DNA from: Onchidella celtica
Taxonomy: Eukaryota > Mollusca > Gastropoda > Systellommatophora > Onchidiidae
Direction of reading: 5' to 3'
DNA: 64,000 nucleotides
NCBI GenBank assembly: GCA_963931925.1
Contig: OZ007579.1
Span: forward strand, 29,382,477-29,446,476
Made by a program: the position numbers and the translations under genes. The notes under the pieces were generated by a model that searched no databases, had not been told where the DNA came from, and saw nothing but the letters and a program-made list of their open reading frames with translations. This document shows positions 46,541-56,434 of the stretch, piece after piece. Each line of letters begins with the position of its first letter. Position 1 is the stretch's first letter.

Positions 46541-47349
46541 TATTTTAATGTCTCTAAGCACAGGATTTAAGATATCTTTCAGCGCAGGATTTAAGAGGGG
46601 CAGTTGCAATTATCAGTTCTTTTAGCACGGAGGGGCATAGTTAGAACGTATTATGCAGTCACTGTGTGGGCTCTGAAACAAAATAAATATTTTTGAAGAT
46701 CTAGATCTAGTTCTGGATCTCACAGATGCCGGAGCAATAATATGCGCTCCAAATTTAATCTGTTTGTGTGGCCAGTACGTTTAAGTTTAAGTTTGAAGAC
46801 AAGCACAATGACACGATAACAGCCACGTTGTGCTGGGAAAAGTCAGATGATAGACAGAGGTAAAAGAATGACAGGATAGAAAATGAGCCTACCACTACCA
46901 GGGACATGCACCAACCGCTGTGCTAGCCTATACGTGTGAGAAGAATCACAAGGTGACAGAACATCGGAACGTCTATTTTACGTATGGCGGCAAATAGGAT
47001 ATTTTACTTATTTCGAGAGTGCGGAATGTCTATTTTACGTATGACAGCAAATAGCCTGTAGGCTGTTTTACGTATTTCTGCAAAATATTCCTTTCACTAT
47101 TTTACGCACGATGGCGTATGACCATGCGCTGTCAAAGTCGGCATGGCAATTGGTGTTAGGGGTAGGGTGAGATTTAGGGTTGGGAAGATCTTTCGATCTA
47201 GTCATACATAAAATAGCCTACAGGCTATTTGAGGGCGCCGCCATGTTGGACGATCGAAATCAAAAACAGGCAAACTTCCCAAAATAGAATATCCGTCGGT
47301 TGGCTGAGTAAAAATAGCAAGTCACCATATTTCGATGACGTTTTTCACA

Positions 47350-47409
47350 TATATGTCCCTCTGTAGGCACTTGCTTAGAGGGGGACATGTGTCCCTCTCT
47401 AAGCACTTC
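47350..47409 (-). repeat. Inverted copy of the 36-bp minisatellite
   Basis: 'gtccctctgtaggcacttgc' is the complement of the unit at 46250-46540. The ~800 bp between would form the loop of a foldback. Confidence 0.9.
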
Positions 47410-47434
47410 CTAAAAGGAATAGTTATTTTTCTAT

Positions 47435-47810
47435 CATTAGTGTCTACCCAAGCCGCAGAAAAATTTCTTGCATGAAACCGGTCTCTGGGACAAAAACGGT
47501 TGGAGGCCGTTGGGCTAGATGGTCCAACGGTTAGAACCGCCATACGGGAACTGGGAGGTTGGAGGGTTCGAACCCCGGTCGGGTCACACCTAAGACTTAA
47601 AAACTGGTAATCCAGAGGCTTGTCTCGCTTCATCATCAAAGTGCAGGGATTGGTCGTGTCGGTGCCAGTATACTGTGATTGGGAGGGATATGTTGTGCTA
47701 CACTTCGTATCCCTGTGTGGCGGCACATGCTCGTAACATTGTCCAAATCAGCAACGTTACTTAAATAACCAACTTGTGTTGAAAGTGACGTTAAACCCAA
47801 AACCCAATGT
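47435..47810 (+). repeat. Block Y, copy 2
   Basis: Direct repeat of 45290-45690. Confidence 0.8.
47512..47805 (+). mobile_element. tRNA-derived SINE, copy 2
   Basis: A-box region 'tagatggtccaacgg' (47516-47530) and consensus B box GGTTCGAACCC (47565-47575), then the same body and 3' end as copy 1. It is the better preserved of the two. Confidence 0.87.
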
Positions 47811-47814
47811 ACTT

Positions 47815-48480
47815 TGTAAGGCAAGTATAAATTGCCCTGCATGTCTCTGGTGACAGTCCACCTAAAGCTTGAGGTGAGATGCAGATTAAAAATTTCAGGT
47901 CTTCATATTATGACCTTCCTGTGACCGAAAACCTCGAGGTTGCTGTCAGCCGTTCATGGGGGAACACAGCTGTCCTCATCACCGTATTTTCCCTCTCGAC
48001 CAACGGTGTTACAAGTTCCAAGGGTTTTAAATACGTGTCCTCGTCCATTCGCAAATAATTACGAAAATCACTAGGATAAAATCTCAACTCATTCAATAAA
48101 TTGATGCAAGTGTGAGTCGCTCGATCCAACAGCCACTGTTTGACACAGTATCGTTTCTTTATGCTCAAAATCTGTTTCCGTTTCCGGATGACTGAATATA
48201 TTATGATTCCACATGGAACCTGTTGTTAGTTGTGAGATATTGTGAATGGGCTATGGTCCAAAATGAAGGGATCAAACTATGTACACAGGAGCCGAGGGCA
48301 CTGTTTTCAAGTGTTTTGTGTGTCAGTGAAACATCTATTCTCTTTCTGCACCTCTGTCTGCAATCAGTTCTCGTAGTGGCGGGAAAAAAATTCATACAGC
48401 CTGGCCGCAACGTGTGTGTGCAAAATTCGAATTAAAATCTGTCCGTGAAGCCCGGATTTATGGGGGGCTTTAGGTAGTTC
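47815..48480 (-). repeat. Block W, copy 1 of a 0.67-kb tandem duplication
   Basis: Runs from 'aaggcaagtataaattgccc' to 'aagcccggattta'. The whole block is repeated immediately downstream at 48485-49105. Each copy carries a Harbinger-like transposase fragment on the minus strand. Confidence 0.92.
47908..48168 (-). pseudogene. PIF/Harbinger-like transposase, N-terminal fragment, copy 1
   Basis: The 86-codon frame reads LLNELRFYPSDFRNYLRMDE, then a leucine-rich segment, then ERLTATSRFSVTGRS. This matches the N-terminal helical region of HARBI1/ALP1-type nucleases (…ELR…F..Y.RM…F..L…ERL...L.FLATG). The DDE catalytic domain is missing and a stop follows directly after the fragment, so it is a relic. 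Confidence 0.65.
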
Positions 48481-48484
48481 TCTG

Positions 48485-49105
48485 CAAGGCAAGTATAAAT
48501 TGCCCTGCATGTCCCTGGTATCAGCCCACGTAAAGCTTTAGGTGAGATGCAGGATGAAAATTTCAGGTCTTCATAATTATGACCTTCCTGTGGCAAAAAA
48601 ACTCGAGGTTACTGTCAGCCGTTTATGGGGGGACACTGCTGTCCTCACCACTGTATTTTCCCTCTCGATTAAAGATGTGACAAGTCTCAAGAGTTTTAAA
48701 TACGTGTCCTCGTCCATTCGCAAATAATTACGAAAATCACTTGGATAAAATCTCAACTCATTCAATAAATTGATGTGAATGTGAGTCGCTCGACCCGACA
48801 GCCACTGTTTGACTTAGTATAGATTTTTGATGCTCAATTTCCGTTTCCGAATTACAATATATATTATGATTCCACATAGAGCCTGTTGTTGATTGTGAGA
48901 CATTGTGAACGTGCTATGCTCCAAAATGAAGTGATTAAACTATGTACACAGGAGTCGAGAGCACTGTTTTCAAGTGTTTTGTGTGTCAATGAAACATCCG
49001 TTTCCGTACCTCTGTGTGCAATCGGTTCTCGTAGTGGCGTAGAGCCTGGCCGCAACGTGTGTATGCAAAGTTCGAATTAAATTTGTTCCTAAAGCCCGGA
49101 TTTAG
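48485..49105 (-). repeat. Block W, copy 2
   Basis: Direct tandem repeat of 47815-48480, roughly 10 percent diverged by eye. Confidence 0.92.
48577..48840 (-). pseudogene. PIF/Harbinger-like transposase, N-terminal fragment, copy 2
   Basis: Tandem partner of the fragment at 47908-48168. It shares NELRFYPSDFRNYLRMDEDT and ends with a SSFFATGRS block closer to the family consensus. Its upstream part contains a stop. Confidence 0.65.
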
Positions 49106-49162
49106 GCGAGGCTGTGAGCCGGGCTTGAACGAGTAAGGGGGGGGGGGAGAGAGAATGGGGGA

Positions 49163-50160
49163 GGCTTACAACTTTCAACATTTGTTCCACTTTCATTCTC
49201 TCCTTTCTCTCTTTCATGGCCATGGCAAACCTCTGCAAGAACCTCAGGTAAATGTCTGTCCATATAGAATGACACCCTTTTCCTTTCCACCACATGGCAT
49301 GAAATGGGTCATGCTCTCTCCAGGCACTTCTTCCACCTCACACCACGGATTCTTCTCCTTACTGCACTCATCAGTTTCTTCCTGCGACGTGTGGACAACT
49401 TTAACTTTGGACATCAAGTTTCTGTCCTCTTTTGCAAAATCATTTGAATCCTGCACAATGACACCACCATCCCTTGACATCAACTTTTTCCGTACCAAAC
49501 TTATCGCTGACCCTCCGATTCCATCAACCACTCCTTTGCCACGTGACGTGGTAAAATACATCCACGTGACTTCACGTTCATCAGGCACCAACCCAAGTCA
49601 ACATGCAATTTCACCATAATATCTGTTTTTTAACTTACCTGGCGGACCATAAGTACAGACAATACGTTTTTCCTTCAGGTGTTCAGTGTTCAATAGTGGC
49701 CAATTTCGTGACAAAATTATAAACTGTGTCTTTATTCATATTCTGTGACTCTGTGACTAAAGGTAGAACTTGCATGGTGCCTCTTTACCAAGATAGAATG
49801 CGGCAGTGAACGTGTTCACTTTACCCCATAAAGCACTCTATACTTCAGCTACACTATAGCGAAATCACACTGAAGCACAGAGGTTTGTGGGTCAACTTTG
49901 TCTTTACTAAAGGCCTGTCTGTACCCTTTTCACCGAACAAGCTCTTGGAAATGTGGAACTTTTTCAATAACGTTTTCTAACAACTCCCATTCATACCCAC
50001 TTTTGACTTCAACTCTAAGCCTACCAGCCTCGTACTTGTCCCATACTTCCCAATAGATATCCTGGTTCTCAATCTTTAAATTATCAGCCAGTTTCTTCCC
50101 TTTCCTATATTTCTCACATTCACATTTCTAACAACTCCGGGCCAAGTCATCACTATCAAA
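49163..50160 (-). pseudogene. Decayed transposase-like gene of the TSHGKG...DGIGG family
   Basis: Reading leftward from about 50110, fragments in changing frames give LKIENQDIYWEVWDKYEAGR, then VKSGYEWELLENVIEKVPHF, then short conserved-looking pieces between 49900 and 49640. A 115-codon frame (49591-49244) follows, with TWMYFTTSRGKGVVDGIGG. That last block matches an (A)TSHGKG.VDGIGG motif that I recall from repetitive invertebrate proteins of probable transposase origin. Several stops and shifts separate the pieces. I cannot assign a superfamily. Confidence 0.5.
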
Positions 50161-50269
50161 TAAACTGTGAATCCAAAATTGATTTGTGTGTCAGATTTTT
50201 AAAAAATGAAAAAAAAAAAGCTCCTGTCTCTGACTTTACTCTTGCATTTATTTAAAGAAGCATTCTTAA

Positions 50270-50780
50270 TGTTAATCAGAAGCACACGTTTTGGTCTTTA
50301 GGAACAAAATTTAGATTGTAACTTAAAAAGTGAAATCCTCACTTTGAACATGTAACACACGTCACGAAAAAATGTAACATACGTCACGCCACGTCTTTGC
50401 CTATATCAAAAAAAAATAAAATGTAAGAGTCATGAAATACAGAATTTGCTACATTCATAGCAGTCATTTATAAGTATTATTTAAGAATTTGTGAGAAATT
50501 CTTAGCCTACTTTCACAGAAATTCCAGAGAATGTTACTTAAAATGAAAAGCCACTCTTTGTGCATGTAATACACGTCATGCCAAGATAAGCACCATTTTG
50601 ACTTAGACCTTACCTATTAGTTTTTAAATTAAAGGTAAAAACTTGTAAAGTAACCATTTTTTATTGTCAGGAAAGTTTGAAGGATAAACTTCTCTTTTAA
50701 CGATTCGTTTAGAAAGCTAAGAAGGTGAAAAACTGGTCTTCAAGTGTAACACACGTAACATGGAATGGGCATTTAACCTT
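50270..50780 (+). repeat. Degenerate ~200-bp tandem units with GTAACACACGTCACG
   Basis: The word GTAACACACGTCACG or a close variant occurs at about 50352, 50372, 50566 and 50738, each after a similar AT-rich stretch ('cttaaaaagtgaaatcctc', 'cttaaaatgaaaagccact'). This suggests three old units. Confidence 0.5.
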
Positions 50781-51399
50781 AAATATGATAGATCTTCAAA
50801 AATACTTTTAGCCTATCAAAACACCTGGCATCTCAGATATCACTTTAAAAAATAACCATGAATCAAAGTGTGTCAGCAAAATGTATTAATACAGAAGGAA
50901 TTAATTGCAGTAGAACCATACAGAAGTATGCATAATTTTTTTTTCTCCCTGATGTAATTCTACCAATAAACTATTTGTTCGTAAGGAAAATGATAGACAG
51001 TTAGACAGACAAGAAAATTTTAGGCAGAATTATATTGTGTTTACTTGAACACATTGTGTTAAAAGTGTACTATATAATAATTCTTCAAGTTATGACTATG
51101 TTCTGGTGAATAATATTTAGTTGGTCAGAAATTGATTTTGGACAAAAATATTGCTTGGATGCATCAGGAAAAGAACCAGTTTCTTATCATTTACGCACTT
51201 CACAGACTCAAGAAATCAAGATATTATGTTGTTAAGAAAGAAAAAAAAGTTCTCAAATAAGATATATTTGAACTGAATAACTTCAAAGAAAAAAAAAAGA
51301 AACTAAAAAAAAACTTTAACAAAAAAAACAATGTTTCAAATATAGCACTTTAAGATTTTGTGATGTCTACTATGGAAAAGTTCTCCTGTAAACCACAGT

Positions 51400-51483
51400 C
51401 CGCGACGGTGCAATGGCTAGCATCTGCTGTTATCGGTCGGAGACTATGGGTCCGGTCCTGGGTTCAAACTCACGACGGAGCAT
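51400..51483 (+). other. tRNA-like sequence, probably a SINE head or pseudogene
   Basis: 'gacggtgcaatggctagcat' resembles an A-box region and 'ctgggttcaaactc' a weak B box about 45 bp later. The acceptor ends pair only partly and the B box deviates from GGTTCGANNCC. No functional tRNA is claimed. Confidence 0.35.
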
Positions 51484-51941
51484 TTTTTTTTAAAACCTAG
51501 GATTGCTCATTTTTAGGGAAAATTTTTTTTTTTTACGGATTTTGCAAATTTGATGTCGTGGGGAAATTGATCGGTGTTACTACGCGTGCTCCAGATTACT
51601 TTATTCCTGTTCATTTCATTTATTCCTGTTCACTGAACAGGACAGAAATAAAAATTTAAACCTAATTTTAAACATGTAAATGATTTCTTTTAGTCAGTGT
51701 GAACTGGACAGCTCATCTCTCTCCACGGTAACCTGGATCTATTTGTCATGTTTTATTTTATTACATTTTTTATATTTCCATGGAAATTTAATAATTCATT
51801 TTTATTTGCAACAAAATTGGATAATAATAATAATTCATGTAAAACAATTAGTAAAAAAATATTTTAAAATCCTAATCACAATTTTATTCTCTGGAGCAAA
51901 GCAACGATGATCAGTGGTGGGAAAACGCAGAAAAAAAATGA

Positions 51942-52014
51942 CCCCCCCCCCCCCACCCAAAATAAAAGTCAGATCTGTCGGAGCCTCGACCCCCCCCCCT
52001 CCCCCCCCCCCCCA
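51942..52014 (+). repeat. Poly-C tracts
   Basis: Two long C runs (about 51942-51955 and 51989-52013), which form G runs on the minus strand. Confidence 0.95.
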
Positions 52015-52281
52015 ACTCGGCAGGTGACTTTACCTCTGATAGTGATAGCTTTTTAGAATAGAAAAAACGAATGAGCGGCGTCCTCTGGCTTTCCGATTTC
52101 CCCACGCCACGCTGTTTGTTTACTCTGGTCCGTTTTCTGAATGAGTAGTGATGCGCTTCGTTTGTTTTGGTCATGTGATTGAGATGGACACTCGGGTGGC
52201 CGATGCTGGCCTCTCACTCGTCGAGCGAAGGAATTGTTCGTTTCAGCTTTTCAATGTAATATGTGAAGTTAATCTGATCTT

Positions 52282-52302
52282 ACTAATAATAATAATAATA
52301 AA
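52282..52302 (+). repeat. (TAA)n microsatellite
   Basis: Six to seven TAA units. Confidence 0.9.
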
Positions 52303-52763
52303 TAGAATTTCTATAACGCATTTCTAATAAAATTATTACTCAATGCGCTGTACATTGCATCAATGATTCATGCATACACTTTCCAAATCTCATACTAAAA
52401 CACGCACTCTCATCCATACAAACTTTCAGTTTCACACACATAGATTCCCTTAGTCATATGGCACTAGGTAAAAGTACTAGACTTTTATCACTCGCTAAAA
52501 TTCAGAGGGTTTGGTTCCCGCCTGCTTGTTATGGTACTTAGGCGATTGTGTATCCCATAGATAGCTCTGATCATCAAAAATGTTTAGATGAAAGTTTCAC
52601 TGATAGCTCGACCGAACCTCATTTTACACCGAGAAGGTTGTCACGTGACGCATAAGGAACTCTTCCTAAATAAAAATCACAAACAGAAAATTAATCTGCG
52701 AATAAGATTCTGATCTTATTCCCAGAAGTCTGCGAAAAAGCATGGCCATTTTTTTTTTCTCAG

Positions 52764-52954
52764 GAACTTTTCCTGTCATTGGTGCTCTAGCTGACGAACC
52801 CTACTGGAAGAAAGAGAAATGTGCCCGCCAATACAGTGTTTATCATGGCTTACAGTATGCTAAATTCCCACAGATTGATGGAAGGTACATTGACACGAAC
52901 ACCGATATTCATAAGGTGCTAGGCTATATAATCCGACGAAAACTTTCAGTTTGA
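52764..52954 (+). CDS. Terminal-exon-like frame, unknown product (repeat copy 2)
   Basis: A T-rich tract ending TTTTCTCAG at 52763 opens a 63-codon frame to a stop at 52952. It contains ALADEPYWKKEKCARQYSVY and a basic end (YIIRRKLSV). A decayed copy with the same acceptor position lies at 6311-6500, and similarity continues beyond the stop for about 215 bp. That fits a 3'-terminal exon plus UTR spread as a repeat, or part of a transposon gene. I do not recognise the protein family. The open state of this copy contrasts with the broken 6.3-kb copy. Confidence 0.45.
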
Positions 52955-53240
52955 AATAGGGTAATGCTCTAAAATAGAGGGAATTTAGAATAGTTTTTGG
53001 TCTGGCTATTGCACGAGTAATGACAATTGTCATGAGATCTATTAAGCTCCATACTGTGAAAAAAAAAAAGGGACAAAGATAACTGAATTGTGGAGCATGT
53101 CACAATGTGCAATTTGATTCCACCTGATTGAAAGCAATGGAATTTGAAATAGTTTTTCTACGACTTATATAAAATTTTGTCACTTGATGCAGTGCACTTT
53201 AGAAGAATGAAACAAACAGAAGTCAATGTTTATGTTTGTT

Positions 53241-53962
53241 TTCTTCTTCTTCTTTCGTTCACCAATCTAAATCTGCAGATTTGTTCTTTTAATAAAATCT
53301 ACGGTTTTCTGCAGTTCTGGCAGAGCACCATAGAGTTTGATATTCAGGTCGGTGGGTTGGGGCCAATATGTTTCTCGCAGTGCTGAGAGGAGTGTGCAGT
53401 TCTGCAATATATGCTCCGTGTTTTGAGGAGACTGGCTGCACTCGCATATGGCAGATGTTCCTATTTTGAACTTGGTGAACATGTGGTGGTGGAGCCTATT
53501 GTGACCAGTTCTTAGTCTGAACAATAGTACTTGATCCTCTCTGTTCAGGAGATGATATTTATCCTGTTGGTTTATTTGCTGCCGTCTGTTGTTTTTGATG
53601 AGGTTTTTCTTCTCATAGTAGTTTAGGAGGCACTGTGGCTGCTCCAGGCCGGAGCCCTCCTTGGCCAGTTGGTCTGCCTTCTCATTGCCTGGGACTCCAC
53701 AATGTGATGGTATCCACTGTAGGACTATCCTGCTTCTATTTCCAAGCTGTGTAAAACATTTCTTCAGGTCGTCAAGCTTGCCAGCTTGAAGGGCCTCAAG
53801 GACTGATCTTGCATCTGTGAGGAAGACGATGTTGCTGTCCTCTACTTGAAGCTCTGTGGCAGCTGTCATGAGGGCTTTGGCTTCTGATCCATAATTATTG
53901 CAGAAGGTTCCGGTTGGCATGCTAATTGCCGTTCTTGTCGAGTCTGGATACTCTATATAAAA
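53241..53962 (-). pseudogene. 5'-truncated LINE fragment: RNase H domain
   Basis: The minus-strand frame from about 53962 to 53267 encodes most of a ribonuclease H domain as found in I/Jockey-like LINEs: the second acidic residue in YGSEAKAL, the third in FLTDARSVLEAL, and the closing WIPSHCGVPGNEKADQLAKEG. A conserved C-terminal region follows with RLRTGHNRLHHHMF and a CECSQSPQNTEHIL...C motif. The first strand with its initial aspartate is missing, as is the RT. A GAA-rich tail at about 53241-53255 marks the 3' end. It interrupts the repeat that appears unbroken at 8183-8330. No stop over about 230 codons, so fairly young. Confidence 0.87.
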
Positions 53963-54388
53963 CCCGCCCAACTTCTTTTGTGAGAAAGTTATTATTAGTC
54001 AGTGAACTTCAGTGCAGGTCAGAACAATGGGAACGAACGGAGTACCATACAAAGAGATATAGTCGGCAGCTATAAGTCCAGTTTTGCAGCAAATGTAGTC
54101 GCCATCACTGGATCAATATTATACAATAACCCTATAATACCATTATGAAAAATCTTTATGCGACGAGTCACAAAGCAGGAGGCAACAATGAGACTGTACC
54201 CACCTAAATTGTCGTCCTCGATGCACTTGTACACAAATATTTATGATTTCATTGCTCACGGCGTTTCCTGATTGCTTCGATTAGGCAATTTTAATTTTTC
54301 TCTGGTATATATGAGTGTGCATGGAAAAACCCGGCATAAGTCGGCCACATGACATTTTGAGTTTTGTACATATAATAAAAGACAAGAC

Positions 54389-55118
54389 ATCATCATCATC
54401 ATTGCCTTTCTCACCCTGTATCAGGGTATAGGCCACCAACAAACACTTTCCATCCCTCTCTATCATGGGCCAGCCTCTTTACATTATTCCAAGTCTTTCC
54501 GCTTCGTTGCACATCATTTTCTCTGGCTCTTCTCCACGTTCCGCGCGGCCTTCCTCTTGATCTCTTGCCTTGGGGATTCCAATCCAATACCTTCTTCGCG
54601 ATGCTGTTTCCTGGCCTCCTGAGAGTGTGGCCGATCCATCTCCATCGCCTCCTACCAATTTCCTCTCTGACTGGGCTCTGTCTTGTTCTTTTCCATACAA
54701 TTTCATTGCTCACCTTGTCTGTCCATCTGATCTTAAGTAGCTTCCTCAAACATCTGTTGATGAAAAATTGGATTCTCTTTATGCAGGCCTGGGACGCATT
54801 CCAAGTCTCACATCCATACAACAGGACTGACTTCACGTTCGCGTTGAATATCCTCAGCTTTGTTTTTAGGGATATATCCTTGGTTCTCCAAATCTTGCTT
54901 AAGGACGTGAAAGCTGCCTGTGCCTTTCCAATTCGTGCTTTGACTTCTGCCTCTGTTCCTCCCTTATTGTCAATGATACTACCAAGATAGCAGAAGGACT
55001 CTACATCTTCCAGTGGTTGATCTCCTACTTTGACTTGTTCGCTTGGGGGTGCAACAATTTTTAGGACCTTCGACTTCGCAGGATGTATCCTCAATCCAAT
55101 AGATTCTGAAATTTCTGA
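54389..55118 (-). pseudogene. RTE-type LINE, 3' fragment, copy 2
   Basis: On the minus strand 730 bp match the last part of the LINE at 29380-32079, from ISESIGLRIHPAKSKVLKIV to the end of the protein and the ATGATGATG tail. About eight amino-acid differences in about 230 are visible, so the copies are close relatives from a recently active family. It starts inside the RT C-terminal region, is therefore a short 5'-truncated insertion, and lacks the catalytic domain. Confidence 0.92.
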
Positions 55119-55222
55119 TAAATTGAAGTCAGTGACCCCCCTAAAACAAGATTTTGAGAAAACGGCATTTAATCCTATAAGTGGCAATAGCTAACTGACC
55201 AAGTAATGTTGGAGTGATTGCT

Positions 55223-55482
55223 GTTAGGAGACCGTAGTCTAATAACTAAGCAGCTATAGAGATCATCGTGAGTAGTGTGCACTGCTCATCTACAGTTTAC
55301 CCTGTAACATGCCACGGTCCCCTGGCAACAGCCAAGTCGGAAGTTTTTGGATCTCGTTAGGAGACCGTAGTCTAATTACAAAGCCGTTATAGAGATCATA
55401 GTGAGTAGTGTTCACTACTCGTCTACAGTTTACCCTGTAACATGCCACGGTCCCCTAAACAACAGCCAAGTTGGAAGTTTGT
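55223..55482 (+). repeat. 133-bp tandem duplication
   Basis: 'gttaggagaccgtagtctaa' starts both units (55223 and 55356). 'cagtttaccctgtaacatgc' and 'cacggtcccct' follow in each. Confidence 0.92.
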
Positions 55483-55541
55483 GTCGGACCCATATTTTCA
55501 CTTCAAAGCCGTTTTTCTCAAAATCAGCTCTGCCGACTAGG

Positions 55542-55738
55542 GTAGCCACGCAAAGGCCACCGAATTCGGTCACCGAGCCACTAGGCGCTTTAGGTGAGAA
55601 GAATTGCACTATATAATTTCAACAACTGCACACAGAGCCCACCTAGATTCGGTCCGTTTAATATTATGTAGTGCAATTCTTCTCACCTAAAGCGCCTAGT
55701 GGCTCGGGGACCGAATTCGGTGGCCTTTGTGTGGCTAC
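55542..55738. repeat. Long hairpin (70-bp arms, ~55-bp loop)
   Basis: The left arm (55542-55614) and right arm (55669-55738) are reverse complements with very few mismatches. They contain AGGCGCTTTAGGTGAGAAGA and ACCGAATTCGGT, itself palindromic. Confidence 0.93.
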
Positions 55739-55762
55739 CGCCGGGTTTTCCCATGCACACTC

Positions 55763-56111
55763 ACATATATGACAACTACTTCCTTTTGTTTATAAACGGG
55801 ATTATATAAAAGTTGCTGTTTATTTTTTTAATCAAATGCACTTGAGCCAACCTCATTATGATTACTCCCTTGTAAAAAAAACAACCAACAAATACGACAA
55901 CAAGAAATGTCCAGTGTGCTCTAGGTGGCTTTTACTGCTAAAGTGTGTACTGAGATAGAAGCCACAGTAAAACTTACACACTGAATGTAGCAGTAGAATG
56001 GAATGATCTTCAGATCCAAATACTGAGGTATGGGAAATAAATCCAAAAGTGGATATTTATTACAATATGCAGGAATCAAGATGGTTGAAATGTGTCTGCT
56101 TGATAATCATT
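55763..56111. other. Host flank between the foldback element and the LTR element
   Basis: Nothing recognisable in this AT-rich 350 bp. Confidence 0.5.
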
Positions 56112-56116
56112 TATCT

Positions 56117-56421
56117 TTTAAACTTTTCTGAACTAGTCGGTCTACAAGTCAGGACTTCAACATGCAGGAAAAGCATTCCAAAACGAGTCAATGCAAACAA
56201 AAACTTTATTCCACATTTTCCCCGTGGCCACCATCTTCGTAGCTCCGAAATCATGACGACAAAGACATGTGACCAATACGTCACTCATATTGCGGGGAAA
56301 CGCTTACTAATCAAAGAAAAACAACCAAGAAATAAAGACATAAAATCCAAGCAAATCTTGAGTTGTCCCTCTCAGATCAATAATAATACGTAATGGTGAT
56401 ATATATATATAATTTTCAACA
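56117..56421 (-). repeat. 3' LTR of the BEL/Pao element
   Basis: 305 bp. Flanked on its outer side by TATCT (56112-56116) and on its inner side by the polypurine tract. Confidence 0.95.
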
Positions 56422-56434
56422 TTCTCCCCACTTT
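56422..56434 (-). other. Polypurine tract
   Basis: The purine-rich AAAGTGGGGAGAA on the minus strand lies immediately upstream of the 3' LTR and would prime plus-strand synthesis. Confidence 0.85.

Larger units (their letters stand above)
50781..52747. other. AT-rich intergenic DNA with simple repeats
   Basis: No gene is supported. It contains a tRNA-like stretch (51400-51483), C runs (51942-52014), a TAA microsatellite (52282-52302) and, after it, sequence resembling common 3'-tail repeats ('caatgcgctgtacattgc' near 52341). Confidence 0.5.
54313..55762 (+). mobile_element. TIR foldback element interrupted by an RTE-type LINE tail
   Basis: The outer 23-bp inverted repeats at 54313-54335 and 55740-55762 (GAGTGTGCATGG...CCCGGC) differ at one or two positions. 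Near the right end is a 70-bp perfect-looking hairpin (55542-55614 with 55669-55738), and further inside a tandem duplication (55223-55482). The LINE copy at 54389-55118 lies between the ends and is probably a later insertion. AT-rich words (tatatat / catatat) flank both ends, so the target duplication cannot be fixed. Confidence 0.65.

Noticed and set aside
47140-47190. Telomere-like 'tagggttggg' words
   Set aside because: Only two or three imperfect units in a single place. Not a telomeric array.
47512-47590. A tRNA gene with a perfect B box
   Set aside because: The acceptor stem does not close and the same unit with a tRNA-unrelated body recurs at 45375, so it is a SINE head.
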